64,000 bases of DNA from Oegoconia quadripuncta (taxonomy: Eukaryota; Arthropoda; Insecta; Lepidoptera; Autostichidae): the NCBI GenBank assembly GCA_949316235.1, contig OX438749.1, positions 9,132,914-9,196,913 on the forward strand, read 5' to 3'. The translations under genes and the position numbers were made by a program. Under the pieces are notes generated by a model. It did not search any database. It had not been told where the DNA came from and saw only the letters and a program-made list of their open reading frames with translations. Shown piece after piece: positions 23,609 to 36,400 of the stretch; the stretch's first letter is position 1, and every line of letters starts with the position of its first letter.

Positions 23609-26600
23609 GTAAGGAAACATCTTAATCAATTTCATTTGCATAATACCTACGATTTTCTCCGAACACAGAAGTTAATTTTCTTTATTATTTGTTAGTGTCT
23701 TTGTCTTTATAATGACCTATTAAATCTTCATTTCCTCACAAGATGTCAGACATAGAAGAGCTTGAATATAATTGTCCATTTCAAACGCCCCGCCGAACAT
23801 TTATCATAGCTGCGATTTTCTATAAAGCAATTTCTCATGTTACTCGTGCTGTCTCGACGTCTCATTTGGCAATTTCTGTGATTTCACCAATTTCCTTTGA
23901 AAGTGACGCTTGTGTGAAAATATATTTCCAAATAGAGAAATGTTGACAATAAATTGTTGGGTTTGTAATGGAAGTGTAACAATTAAAAGAATGTCACTAT
24001 ATGAGCGAGTGGGACAACAGTGACAGGTGTTCATTCCCACGGACCTGCTCGGCGACATCCACATACTCGGCAAATTGTCCTATCCTGCACTTTTACACCT
24101 GTCCAACCGTCGAGGGCGGTTTGAGGAATCCGCACGTCAACTAGTTAGTTACCTACATCGATGTTTCTCCGGTTATTTTAAAACAATTTAACTAAATCTG
24201 AAAGTTAATGCGCTTAATTTCGGTTTTTCACCAAGTCCCTAGTCCTATACAGGGTGAATTTGAATTCATGTAATTCCCATTAACTGGTGACGCCACTCTT
24301 GATTACGAACAACTTTCCCCAAGGAACCATAGTGGAAATCTATCAAAAAAATTCGATTACCCATCATACAACGTAAACGATTCTGAAACCATTTTAGTGT
24401 GGAAGTCCTACAATTTTCGGTTGAACTCGGCTATGGTTTCCAGTAGAAAGTTGTTCGTAATCAGGAGTAAAGTCGCCAGTAAAAACCAAAAAACACTAAT
24501 TAAATTTCAGCCTGTATAAGATCTCTTTTTGCTCCAGAAAATGTTCACGTATTTTATAAGGTTACGAACATAGTTATAAGGTTAGTTTAACCCTAATTAA
24601 AGTCTCTGGTGCTTTTTTATAGCAAATATTTACGCCATTTTCTAAGCATAATTTATGTTCCTAAAGTGACATTAGCCCACATTATATTTTTAGTCGCCCT
24701 AGAGAGTAACAAAAACGCGATAGTTTGGTCGCGCGTCAAAACAAGCTCACGATGATTATAGTAACGTGCAACTACAAAAATGTTATTACAAGATTTGTCT
24801 TTAAAAAAATATACAAATGGACCGAATTGAGAACCTGCTCCTTTTTGAAATCTGTGTCGAGAAGCACAACAGAACTTGCACATTATCAAAGTAGTAAATA
24901 GGGAGCGATTGGCCAAACTCCCTTGACTCCCTTTTCCGAACTTTGCCCATTCCTTGATTTGCTCCGTAAATTTTAAATGAAGAAGTAGGTTTAGCAAAAC
25001 TATTGTTCTCACTTTAAAACAAAATGCTTACAAAATGGAATCAATAGAATTACTTTTCCCAAGTGCATATGCTACAGTGTGAAATCGTTACAATTCATCT
25101 AAACTTATTCATACTGTTATGCGGCATATGAGAGTAAACAGCTGTGTAGGTAGGTGCCCAGATAACGTTACTTATTTATTACTCACTTTAAGTGCTTGCG
25201 GTTCCCTTCTGATATAACTCGGAAGATATCCCATTACCTTATGTGCAATCATGTACCTATCTGCAATCAACATCCTGTAATTAAGTTAGATCGATGGTGC
25301 TCTTATGTAGGTTAGGCGCATTTATGCAAGTAATGGTGCAAATTACTTACGCACCGGGTTCGACACTAATTTTCTCTAGGCTAACAAAAGCCTTGTTTCG
25401 CTCTTATCTCGCTGTATGTAGTCTGTGTTATTTTTCTTTATTTTTAGCATTCCTTACCTCAAAAGGAAAAAAAGAACCCTGATAGGATCTCTTCGTTTTC
25501 TGTCTGTCAAGACCCTTTTTCAGGAACGCGTGGAGATATCAAGTCGAAATTATTACCAAACACTTAGGTCTATGGTCTCTTGGAGCTGTAAAAAAACCAA
25601 GCTTCTAAGTCAAAGCAAGCTAAAAATATGGTCATTTATGTTGTATAAACCTATAGGGTACTTCCCGTTGAACTAGATCCATGAAAGCCAAGGCAAGAAG
25701 CAAGGTCTCACAGTACAAGTAAAGGAAAAAATTGGTTTGTTATATTACATAAGAAAAAATTTTTGCGATTACAAACTTACATGTCGAGATTCGATTCCCG
25801 TGATGGATATAGCTATCTATATACAAGTTTGTATGGAACCCGCGGCGCGCCAGTCAGACTCGCACTTGTCCGGCATCTTTTACTTATTATTGTGAGGGTT
25901 CCACACCTCAAAATAGAAAACGGAGATCTAATAGGATCACTTTTTGCCTGTCCGTCCGCAACGACCCTCTTGACGTGAAATCGGCTATAACTACGGTTCC
26001 ATAGGCCCTACGCCATAGGGAGTTTTTTAAAAGTTCTATATTACATGAGGATGGGAGATTTAAAAAAAAAAAGTAAATAAGTGTTTTAAGTAAGAAAATT
26101 GTTATTTGAAATTCGTTGGAAAGACACAATCTGTTCATTGATTCGGGACTAAAAAATGAGGACCATATATAATTAATATTTCTAAAATATTTTTGAACGG
26201 TGATACGCACTGAGGGGTACGAATGGAATCCTCAAGATACGAGTCTTACTCGCATGTCTTCGTATTTTTAGTTGAAGTTTTATCATGTTGTGCAATAGTG
26301 TGGTCTGAGTACTGAGTATAGTTACTAAAAGTCATTTCAACACGTGTTGATAAGACCACATTTACAAAACTATTAGTGCAACACTTCAAGCATAAGTTCA
26401 ATAGGTTTGTCCGGTAAAAAAGAAATATGTATGTAGGATCATGTAACTCGTATAACTAAAGAAACATTTCAGACACACAAAAATCATCTAGTTCTAAACT
26501 GAGCTATATTATGGTTACTAGGTAATGGATAAACATATATAAATATTTATATAATCAATCAATTAAATACGCTTTATTGTTTAAATAAGGAAGATACATT

Positions 26601-29600
26601 TAAGTATTTTATAGAAACTACAGGTATATAGGTAAATATGCATACTCGGAGAAAAATGTAATATTCAGCACACAATATTGATCTGTGGTCTCTATCTGCT
26701 TTACGTCATAATAATACTTGTATTTAATTGGTCCTCGATTATACCAATAATATTGTGTACATTCACTAGTAATATGTGATTGAGAAAGAGATGACGATGA
26801 TTCACTGACAATAAATCTTTTCATACCAGTGAATTAGGTTACGAATCGACTACTATAAGCTCTACAATTTGAAGGCACCTGCAAACGAGTAAAGACCTAA
26901 GGAGTATACAAACAGTTTTGAATACCATCTTAACTCGGCTCGCGCACAAGCACCCTTCAGAGGTTACACAAAAATTCCTCGGCTTCAGCACGACGGCATC
27001 TCCTAATGATGTCTCGAAGAAAAACATGCAAGGTAACTTTGTACCTGCCTAGGTACTCGAAGAATTTATAAAAAGGACGGATGACGCCACATTTTCTGAA
27101 GAAATTTCATATTTCTTGCCATAAAGACAGTGTCGGTTTTTGAACAGCCAGCCTAAAACATTTCGTAATAAAGTTGGTAATATTTCATTTAATTATTACT
27201 GTCATCAAGCGTGTATGAAATTAGTAAGTTCATCATAGTTTTTGTGGGCCTTTGCGGTGAATTATAACTTTTTGAATAGGCTACTGGCTTCAACTAAGGT
27301 TGAGATGCGCACGTCAGATTATCTGACATTCCTTTTAGCCCTTTCACTTAGTCTATATTATTTACTGAACTCTATTTTTATATCTCTCTTGACACATCGG
27401 AGGTGCACCAATAACAAGGTTGTCGAGAAGGATTTTTTGTTTGAAAGCCTAATTTTTGAGAAGTGATTTATCTGCGCAAAATAAGTTTTCGCTTTATATT
27501 AATTCTAAATTACATCCATTATTTTAGGAAGGTTTGTTTTCTATGATTTGAACTTAATAATAGTTTTCTTGAATTTGTATTTCATTATTTTCAGTTTATA
27601 TTACCATAGTTAGATATTCATTTTGGATCTCGATATATTGCGTAATATAATAAATACATCAAGTTGCGGCCGGGACTTATTCAGCTTTACCCTTTCTGCC
27701 TTTGCATATGCAATGATAATGCATAATTCAAATACTACATTCCATATAATACATGACTTTGGGGGCATTTCTCCTGCAAATAATGTAAAAACTTCTGTAA
27801 TAACGTAGGTTACGTTTCTGCATCAGATAGAATATCAGCACTCGATCAACAGATTATTCCTAAACAAATGATTGAATCTGAAACTAATTCAGCCCAGTAA
27901 GGCTTTGTGTAAAATAAATGAGAATATAGATAATAAAGTTGACATTGACCAACCTGCACCGTCTGTTGGTATAGTTTACTGACATTATATCGTAATTTTC
28001 CTGTTAGCCTAACAGAATTCGCGGCGGCTGCGATGAAACTAGGAAACACTGATACGATCGTCGCCGTTTAACACGTTGACCGTCAAGGTTATTAACATTT
28101 TTGCTTTTACTGGTTATTAATAATTTATTCGACACATCGGGTTAATCGTTTAATTCATGTACTGGTGAATATTTTAAGTATTTTGGTGTTCAAATAAACT
28201 TTCTTTTTAATAATGGGCTTAGAGAAATAATCGGTTTTGTATTTTGTTTGTACAATAAAAATAATTTAAAGAGATCCCCGATCTGTGTCGATAACAGACA
28301 CGCCAGTTCGCTAATAAGCAAAGTTGTTATTGTCGCTACATGCAACTCCGCAGTCAGGTCACGACATTCTTTCCTCTCACAGACAGCACAATCAATCATG
28401 TTGCTATCTGCAATTTTACATGCAGTATTGAAACCGCTCAGACGTTAAGATTTACAAAACAACTTCAACCGCGCTCGCTTCTTACACTATCTCGCTTCTC
28501 TCAATTCCACGTGGAGGATTAATGGCACTATCGTACGAGTATTGCTCGATAATGACGTTGCAGATAAAGCCTTCGGTCTGATGAATGGAAAAACTAAAAT
28601 ATACATTTTTCAATGGCTTGCAATCATGAAATATTATCTCGCCAAAGAACATGAAACAATTGTCGACACGCCGAAGGTACGTCACTAACTGTACTTGGTT
28701 GTAGGAATAAATGGAAACGTTTTAGATTTATTGTCTGGCAAATATTATTGACGTGACATAAAAACAGCCCACGCCTGCAACCCTCGTTGGTTGGCGGACC
28801 GCTACGGGAGCGTTTGACGTCACTGAGAGCAGACTTTACATGGCTGTGATGTCATTTCACACTAAAATGATAATACATTTCTTTTATCTCTGACCTACGA
28901 TGATCAGCGAGATGTAGGGACTGTATTATACCATATCGCAACATAGGTATGACCAAACAACGTGTTACTATTCCGATATTTATACGATGATGCCTTTTAT
29001 GGAAGACTTGTGTTCCTATTGACGTTTAGAAATCGTTTGTTCTTCAAACGACGTTTAATTTGAAAAACAACAGCTCAAAAGAGCGTAATCTTGCCGCCAT
29101 TGTTGGTTTGAAGTGTTAAAATTACGCTGAATACTTTAACGTTACTGAATTCTTAATCTAATTGGCAAATTTCAAGAACTTCCGAGCGTTCTTTTGTTAT
29201 ATTTGTTTGTTAGTTACGTAATCTGAAAATTTAAAATTTGAAGCAATTAACCGTAAATGTTTAAAGATGAACAAAGATTATAATTGTTCGGAAATTGCTT
29301 ACGCGATACCCGAGCGTGTATTTTTAATTGTTTTTATATTAACTGTGTCAACTTGTTATCAAGTCAGATTTTATGATTATTGCAACCCGTTTAACTTCAG
29401 AATAATTAATTGTTTTTTAAAACCATCACAGATTAACTCACAGTTGGTCGCGAGTTACCTAAAGGTTTATGCACCTGAGCTTTATCGCTAAGTGTTTAGT
29501 TGACTTGCATAGTTTAATTGGAATTCGCATACGTATACATCGTTCTGTACAGGTCGCAAGAGCGGAAACACTCAGCCATGCTCGCCCATGGCCCCATTAA

Positions 29601-30417
29601 AGCATTCGCAGCATTTTGCATATCCCTTGCGTGTGCCACTCGTCTTAGCCTTTCGGTCCACTCTCGCCATTATGCACTTAACAGTCTTTCTGCTTTGAGA
29701 TTATTTTAAATAAATAAATACGACGCTATGCCTTTAAAGACTTTCAAAGACTAAATACTAAAGTACTTAAGCGTGATATTCGGCACGTAAAAAGAATAGA
29801 ACCAACCCGTCTCTTCCTGTGGGTTAAAGGCAACTAATATTACACCAAATTCTGTAGATAACTATTTATAGTTGGGAAAGCTAAATAATGGGTTTCAGTA
29901 AGTAGATTTCTTTTCCATTGTGTTACTGATCTCATATTTTGTGAGTCTGTAATAAAATTCACACTGTTGATTTTCATTTTTAGCGCGCTTGGAAACGGTG
30001 TGAACTCCTGTTGTAATCAATATTCATGAGTTAATTCACAAGTGCAAAGAGTGAATTCGATTTCCTTTTATGATAAACGGTATTGGACTCGAATTGCGCA
30101 AAGTAATCGGCAATAAGACATGTGACATACTTACTTACATTTCTTGGAAAGACGTTTGAGTTAGTCGATCGATATATTTTGACATTTATTTTTCCAGGTA
30201 TTGAATACCTGTATGAAAATGGACTGCTGCAAAGGACACCGGAAGACGTGGCGCAATTTCTACATAAAGGCGAGGGCTTGAGTAAGACTGCGATAGGTGA
30301 CTACTTGGGAGAGCGATCGGAGTTCAACGAGGCTGTGTTGCGGGCGTTCGTGGAGCTGCACGACTTCACAGACTTGATACTAGTTCAGGCACTCAGGTTG
30401 GTGATAGTGATCAGATT

Positions 30418-30475
<58 letters not shown>

Positions 30476-33400
30476 TTTACAAACACAAACTTTAACTACG
30501 ATGGTATTGAACTACTCAGCCATTTGTCAAGCTTATTGAATGTGAAAAATAATTTTATATGTGCTAAGTATGAAATGTGAATAAGTACTACAATTAAAGT
30601 AATACCTACGACAGAAAAATCAAAGCATAGATAATGAATATTTATGGCATCACAACTTCTAAATTTCGTATGTATGTACTTTAACATGTTTCTTTACATA
30701 TCAGCTACTTAACATTGTGATGCTAAAGCTGATAAGTAAATGAGCGTGAAGTTAATAAACACTCTTTTAATGGACTGTGACAGAAACTAAACTATGTTGA
30801 ACCTTCTTATTTGCAGGCAATTCCTCTGGAGTTTCCGCCTTCCCGGCGAAGCGCAGAAGATAGATCGCATGATGGAGTGTTTCGCTCAGCGATACTGTCA
30901 GCTCAACCCTGACATCTTCACTAATGCGGACACGTGCTATGTACTCAGCTTCGCCATAATAATGCTCAACACGTCCCTCCACAACCCAAGCGTCAAGGAC
31001 AAGCCGTCGCCGGAACAGTTTGTCGCTATGAATCGGGGAATCAACAACGGCGGTGACTTGCCTCAAGAACTGCTCCTGGTGGGATTATTTGTTATTATTA
31101 GTAGATCTTCTCATCGACACATCAGCTATATGACCTCCACTGCTGAACAGCGGCCTCCTCCATAGATTTACTTGGAAGTGGCCTGCATCCAGCGACCTCC
31201 CATCCTACGCTTGCCACGCTCCACTGTAGAAGTTATGTCCTAACGGGCCTCAGTCCTACGGGGCTACTTCTACTTCATCTTACTAATCCGCTGGGCTTTA
31301 ACGATGACTTTTGTTTTTTTTATCCACAACGGGTTAGCACTTGACCTCAATCACACCTGATGTTAAGTGAAGATGAGGCCGAAGATGGTAGCGTACTAAC
31401 CCGGAAACCCCATATTATTTGGGGGACTGGCTATCTTATCTCTGACAACCGGAACACAACAATGCTATTAACATTGCTGATTGGCGGCAGATTTAGATAA
31501 GATGGTGGTAGCTAGCCAGGCGGACATTTAATGTGCCCTACCACCAACCGTTCTTTATTGTTCTTTATTTTAATTTTATTTACGGCATTATTACAAATTC
31601 TTATACAGAAAACTAATACCAAACTTATGACCAGCTGACAATGGTTACCGTTAAAATTGAATAGGGTAATGTTTTAATTAAATTACAATATAATTACAAT
31701 CAAATTGGTACTATTACATTATTAATTAATAATATTATTATATGAATATCAATAAAAACAAATCGGATACCTATCTGTTTGAATTTATCGCACTATTCCT
31801 TCATTACCCTGTATGAGAACTAGAAAAACATACTAGACACATTAATTTCTGAGGGTTAGTAAATCAGCAAATCTGAAACAACTTTGAATTTTGGGTATTC
31901 TATATTCTCTCCAAGAAATCAAGCCTGGGCTTTGCGTAGCTTTTATATTACCATAATTCTCAAATTGATTTACACATTAGTTCGAACGTTGATTTTACAT
32001 AAATGCGCCCATTTCCTTGTTGTAATGGCACGTCGTTGAACTTGTTATCGTAATGAGGTGTTTTTCTGTAACACGATATAGGTACATTAACTGTTCGCAA
32101 ATGAATTAAAAAATAATTAATTATAAAATATATTACCACTCTCAGCGAGTACCATTTGAAGTAATGATATTTTGCAACTAATATAGGTATAACGCCACTT
32201 ATTTATTTAATGTGTATTGACGTAAACCGATTCTACCTTAAGGTAAGGCTACATGATGCGTTGTCTCGCTGCGTCGTTGATAAATTGATATACGTAGTTC
32301 GATGCCGCACCCACAACATTGCTATTGTCGGTAAAATCATTACGAGCGGCAATGAACTACATATATGGACGACTCAACGGCGTCGCACTGCAACATGTGG
32401 CCTGGCCGTAACTGTTTATACAATCCCTTATCTCTATTTGCAGGTAAAATATATTTGCTTAATAATTATAGCGACATTTATTAGAATTGGCTCATTCGAA
32501 GCTAGGAAACGTTGTGTAACAGCCGTGTATCACGTTTCTGTTTTCATTTCCAGTCGTTATACGAGTCTATAAAGACGGAGCCGTTCAAGATTCCGGAGGA
32601 CGACGGTAATGATCTCATGCATACCTTCTTCAACCCCGATAAGGAGGGCTGGCTATGGAAGCAAGGTGGCAGGTAAGAATCTTTAAGTTGTCTAGCAGTT
32701 ATTCAAGTTTTGACAGCTTTTTAGTTTCATTTACTTGTTGCTTTTGTCATGTTTGTTTAAGGAAAGAATGAATGTTGTAAAGGCCGAGTACTAGGTTTTA
32801 AAGAAAAGGCGTGACAAACTTGCATTGCTACATGAACACAAATTACCTGCCATAGATAAGCTCGATATTATCAATTGCAAGTGACTTGAGCGAAATGTGC
32901 CTTTTGCATCTAATCGCGTTCCCATTTACGCAAAAAATACGTTTAAAAAATTCTTATTATCTGTCTGCTATGCATTTCTTTTATACGTCGTCACGTAAAA
33001 GCAAACGCGGTAGTAGAGTTAAATCGTAACAAAACTCTCACTTCACATAGATTATCACTCTGAACCATTAGACGAAATTTTAGAAAATTGATTATTTTAC
33101 AGGAATAAAAATACCTTCGTTTCTTTATTTCAGTCAGTATCCGAATGCTTTATTGTATTCTGACTGTTAGAATAGCCAATGAGTATATCGTTAGCCACCT
33201 GTGGCCTCATCTTCACAACAGGTGTGATTAAGGTCAAAGGCTTCACCTATTATTTATACAAGAAAATTTTGGTGTTTCCATTATGCGAATATCTATAAGT
33301 CTATGTATTTGTTTGACTTGGCCAAAAAGTAATAATGGTTGTTCAAATAATCGGTGATTTTTATTGAGCTTGTTGATTTCGATATATTATAAAAAACTGC

Positions 33401-36400
33401 ATGTGATGAATACGATTGAAGTATTCTCGGAGTTTAATTGTTGTTTACGTAGCGATAAACAGTTTTACGTGTTCGGGTTTTTACGCAGCGAATAAATGGA
33501 AATTTAGGATTTTAATGTCATTGTTAACAATCTCTGACCTCCACATTGTAGTAAAATAACATCTTGTTTCCTTCCACACAATCAGTCTTCTGTTTACTTG
33601 ATATGAAAAAAATTTGTTTTTCTGTAGTTTTGTTATTTAATTTGTGTGTTTTGTTTGAACTCACCAATCATATTATCACACAAGAAATCTGACCCCATGA
33701 TAGACTAGGTGTTTATTTGATTATATAGCCGTTTTGTTTGGAATATTTTATATTATTTTTCTGTAGTTTAACATATGTATGTAAAATTTATCATTCCAGA
33801 TATAAGTCGTGGAAGAGACGGTGGTTTATCCTGAACGATAACTGCCTGTACTACTTCGAATACACGACAGACAAGGAGCCGAGGGGCATCATTCCATTAG
33901 AAAACATATCAGTAAGTCCATAATCATGTTGAAATTCTCGTATAATCGTTGCCAAACCGTGATAGCGCTGAACTTTCCACTAATAAAGTACTAAAAGCCA
34001 TGTAAATTGAATTGAGGAACCTAATATTTACATATGCATAGATATTTATTTAGAAATCGCAGACAGACACTTGATGCTATGTGTGGGAGGAATGCGGTTG
34101 TGACTATTTTGTAATAGTGATCTGTATAGTCAATAGAGGAGTGAAGGTTTCATCCGTGTGGTTTTGACACCTCCGTTCAAGGGCGAATCTGGCCTTCGAC
34201 TACACAAAATATCAATAATATGTGTAATTAAAAAATTGATAATATTATATCGTTTTACGATAAGGTTTAAAACTTACCGTAAAACCTATGTATTAAGAGT
34301 ATTACGCATTGCGACTTATCAAAAAGTTCCGGGACTATTTTGTTCATTTCCCCTCCCTTGAAAAACTTTCCGCAGCATTTAATGCCAGATGTTGGTATTG
34401 TATTTCACTTTAAATAATTGTATTCATATTGGTCAGGGTATTTGATAACTGAAGGGTTTTAGATCAAGGAAGCGTTTGTTTGTATCGTAAGGAAATAATA
34501 TTATTATTTTTGATGGATCGATAAACTATGGTTTATTTGCTAGAATGGCATGCATAGTTTACCGTTACACCGCGAACGTTACCTTCAGTAACGCTTCCAG
34601 TCCCTTCCTTCTCACATACTGAATCCCAAATAACAGGTTCACTACATTGCGGTTTACAGTGATGTGATTTAAATTACCATACTATGGGCCATTGGATGTT
34701 GTTTCAAGCATTAAACTTTTAATGTTTGGAACACCCAAACGCTAATGTTTGGGTCATCTCCGACGATCCCATTTGGGTTAAAGGGCCCATACCTATGGGC
34801 CATAGATATGAGTGTATTACCTGTCATTTTGCCGTCCGTGTTTAGTCCAGTAAGGATACACTTTTAACTTCTTATAAGTTTAAAGGCCGTGATTTTTTCC
34901 ACATGTATAGAGTACCTCTGTGATAGAATAAAAATGTTTTCTAACAAATCGGTAGCTTGCTTTACGTATAGTATAGGTATTTAGTAATAAAACATTGACT
35001 ATATGATTATAAATTACCACTGTGAATTTCATTGCGTCGGAGAATACGTATACTTAGAACTCCTGTACCTATTTAAAAAAAAAAATAGATCAATAAGTTC
35101 TTTATATTTATGCAAAAATTTCACCGAGGGCAAATGTCACTACTCAATAAACTATTTTAGAAAGTATAAAGTAGCAATTTATTAATTTTTTAGAAAATTG
35201 TTTTAGGAGATCTTAGTATCTTTTACAACGCAATGAAGTTCACAGTGCTAACTTTAATACTGTAGGTTTTATCACTAAATACCTATATTATACATAAAGC
35301 AAGCTACAGAATTTTAATTTTATTACTGATGGGTACTCTATCCATCCTTCTACAATAGGAAGTTACACCTCAAAAATTGCGTACTTTTACTGGACTAGCG
35401 GCAATACTATCTGATCTGTCGTAAAGGTCAACCTAGTTTGAGGTCTGAGTAAGTAAAATGATACAACATTCATCGTATCATACCGTCATCATCAGTTGTT
35501 TATTAACCCTTTATTATAATGATATGTAATAATAAATTCCAGGTCCGCCCAGCGAGTGATCGACAACGCCCCCACTGTTTAGAGTTATACGCCAGCGGCG
35601 GCGCTGATCTCATCAAGGCTTGTAAAACAGACTCCGAGGGCAAAGTTGTTGAAGGGAAACACACTGTTTACAGGTACGAATATTGATTTTAATTTTTAGT
35701 ATAACGGAAGTCCCTGGGGATTCCATGGGCCGTATTCTAAATGGTTCAATAATCGATTAATCAATATTTCTGTGCACAGAAACTGATTCGAAATTAAACT
35801 TTCCGATACCTGGATACTCTTTGTTCCAATTGAAATTGCTTAAACCCTGATAAATCTTCTAGGATCTCTACGCGGATTCCAAGAGAGCTCAGCACACTGT
35901 CATACACATTTACCATCGTCAAATTGACAGTAAATCTTTGCTGTGCCTCCTACAGCTTTTATGCTATTACTGATGCAATTAAAATAATAAGCGAGTGTGG
36001 TGAAAGAGGTTTCTATTTATGTACAATAAAGTGTTGTGTACTTTTGAGAGGAAAAAATTATTAAAAAAAAATATTTCCATACACTACCATCTACATATTG
36101 TTTATAAGAAGATATATTGCTTAAGTTAAATTAATAACTATTTAAAAGCAAAAATCCCAAAAACGTATTTTGTATTTTGCGAGCACCGTCTTGGATTAAA
36201 TAAATAAAAAAAAAATAATGTATCTTACAACACCTTGAACTTCGAAATAGGTCAATCCGTTTAGGCTATAGGGGATTACATAAAACCAACATGCATACAC
36301 TAAAATCAATAACCTCCTGTCTGGGGCAATCGTAGAAAACTACGACTTTCTTTTTTAATGGAGTAGGGAATAGGCTTAGGGAGGGATTCCACCCGTATGT

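Larger units (their letters stand above)
23609..30197 (+). other. Cytohesin intron, 6.6 kb
   Basis: Non-coding between two verified exons. It contains the palindromic element at 24247-24523, the interspersed repeat at 25438-25880 with a second partial unit to about 26040, a LINE 3'-type fragment near 26555-26585 and a family D repeat near 29775. Short open frames such as the minus-strand one at 24653-25012 have no recognisable motif. A CRE-like TGACGTCA lies at 28816-28823. Confidence 0.7.

Noticed and set aside
24653..25012. 119-codon minus-strand ORF in a cytohesin intron
   Set aside because: Composition is like the surrounding intron, there is no recognisable motif, and the frame gives no sign of selection.
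30122..30580. 152-codon ORF including the Sec7 exon and a (HT)n run
   Set aside because: Only 30198-30396 is exon. The rest is intron read-through, and the His-Thr run is the CA microsatellite.
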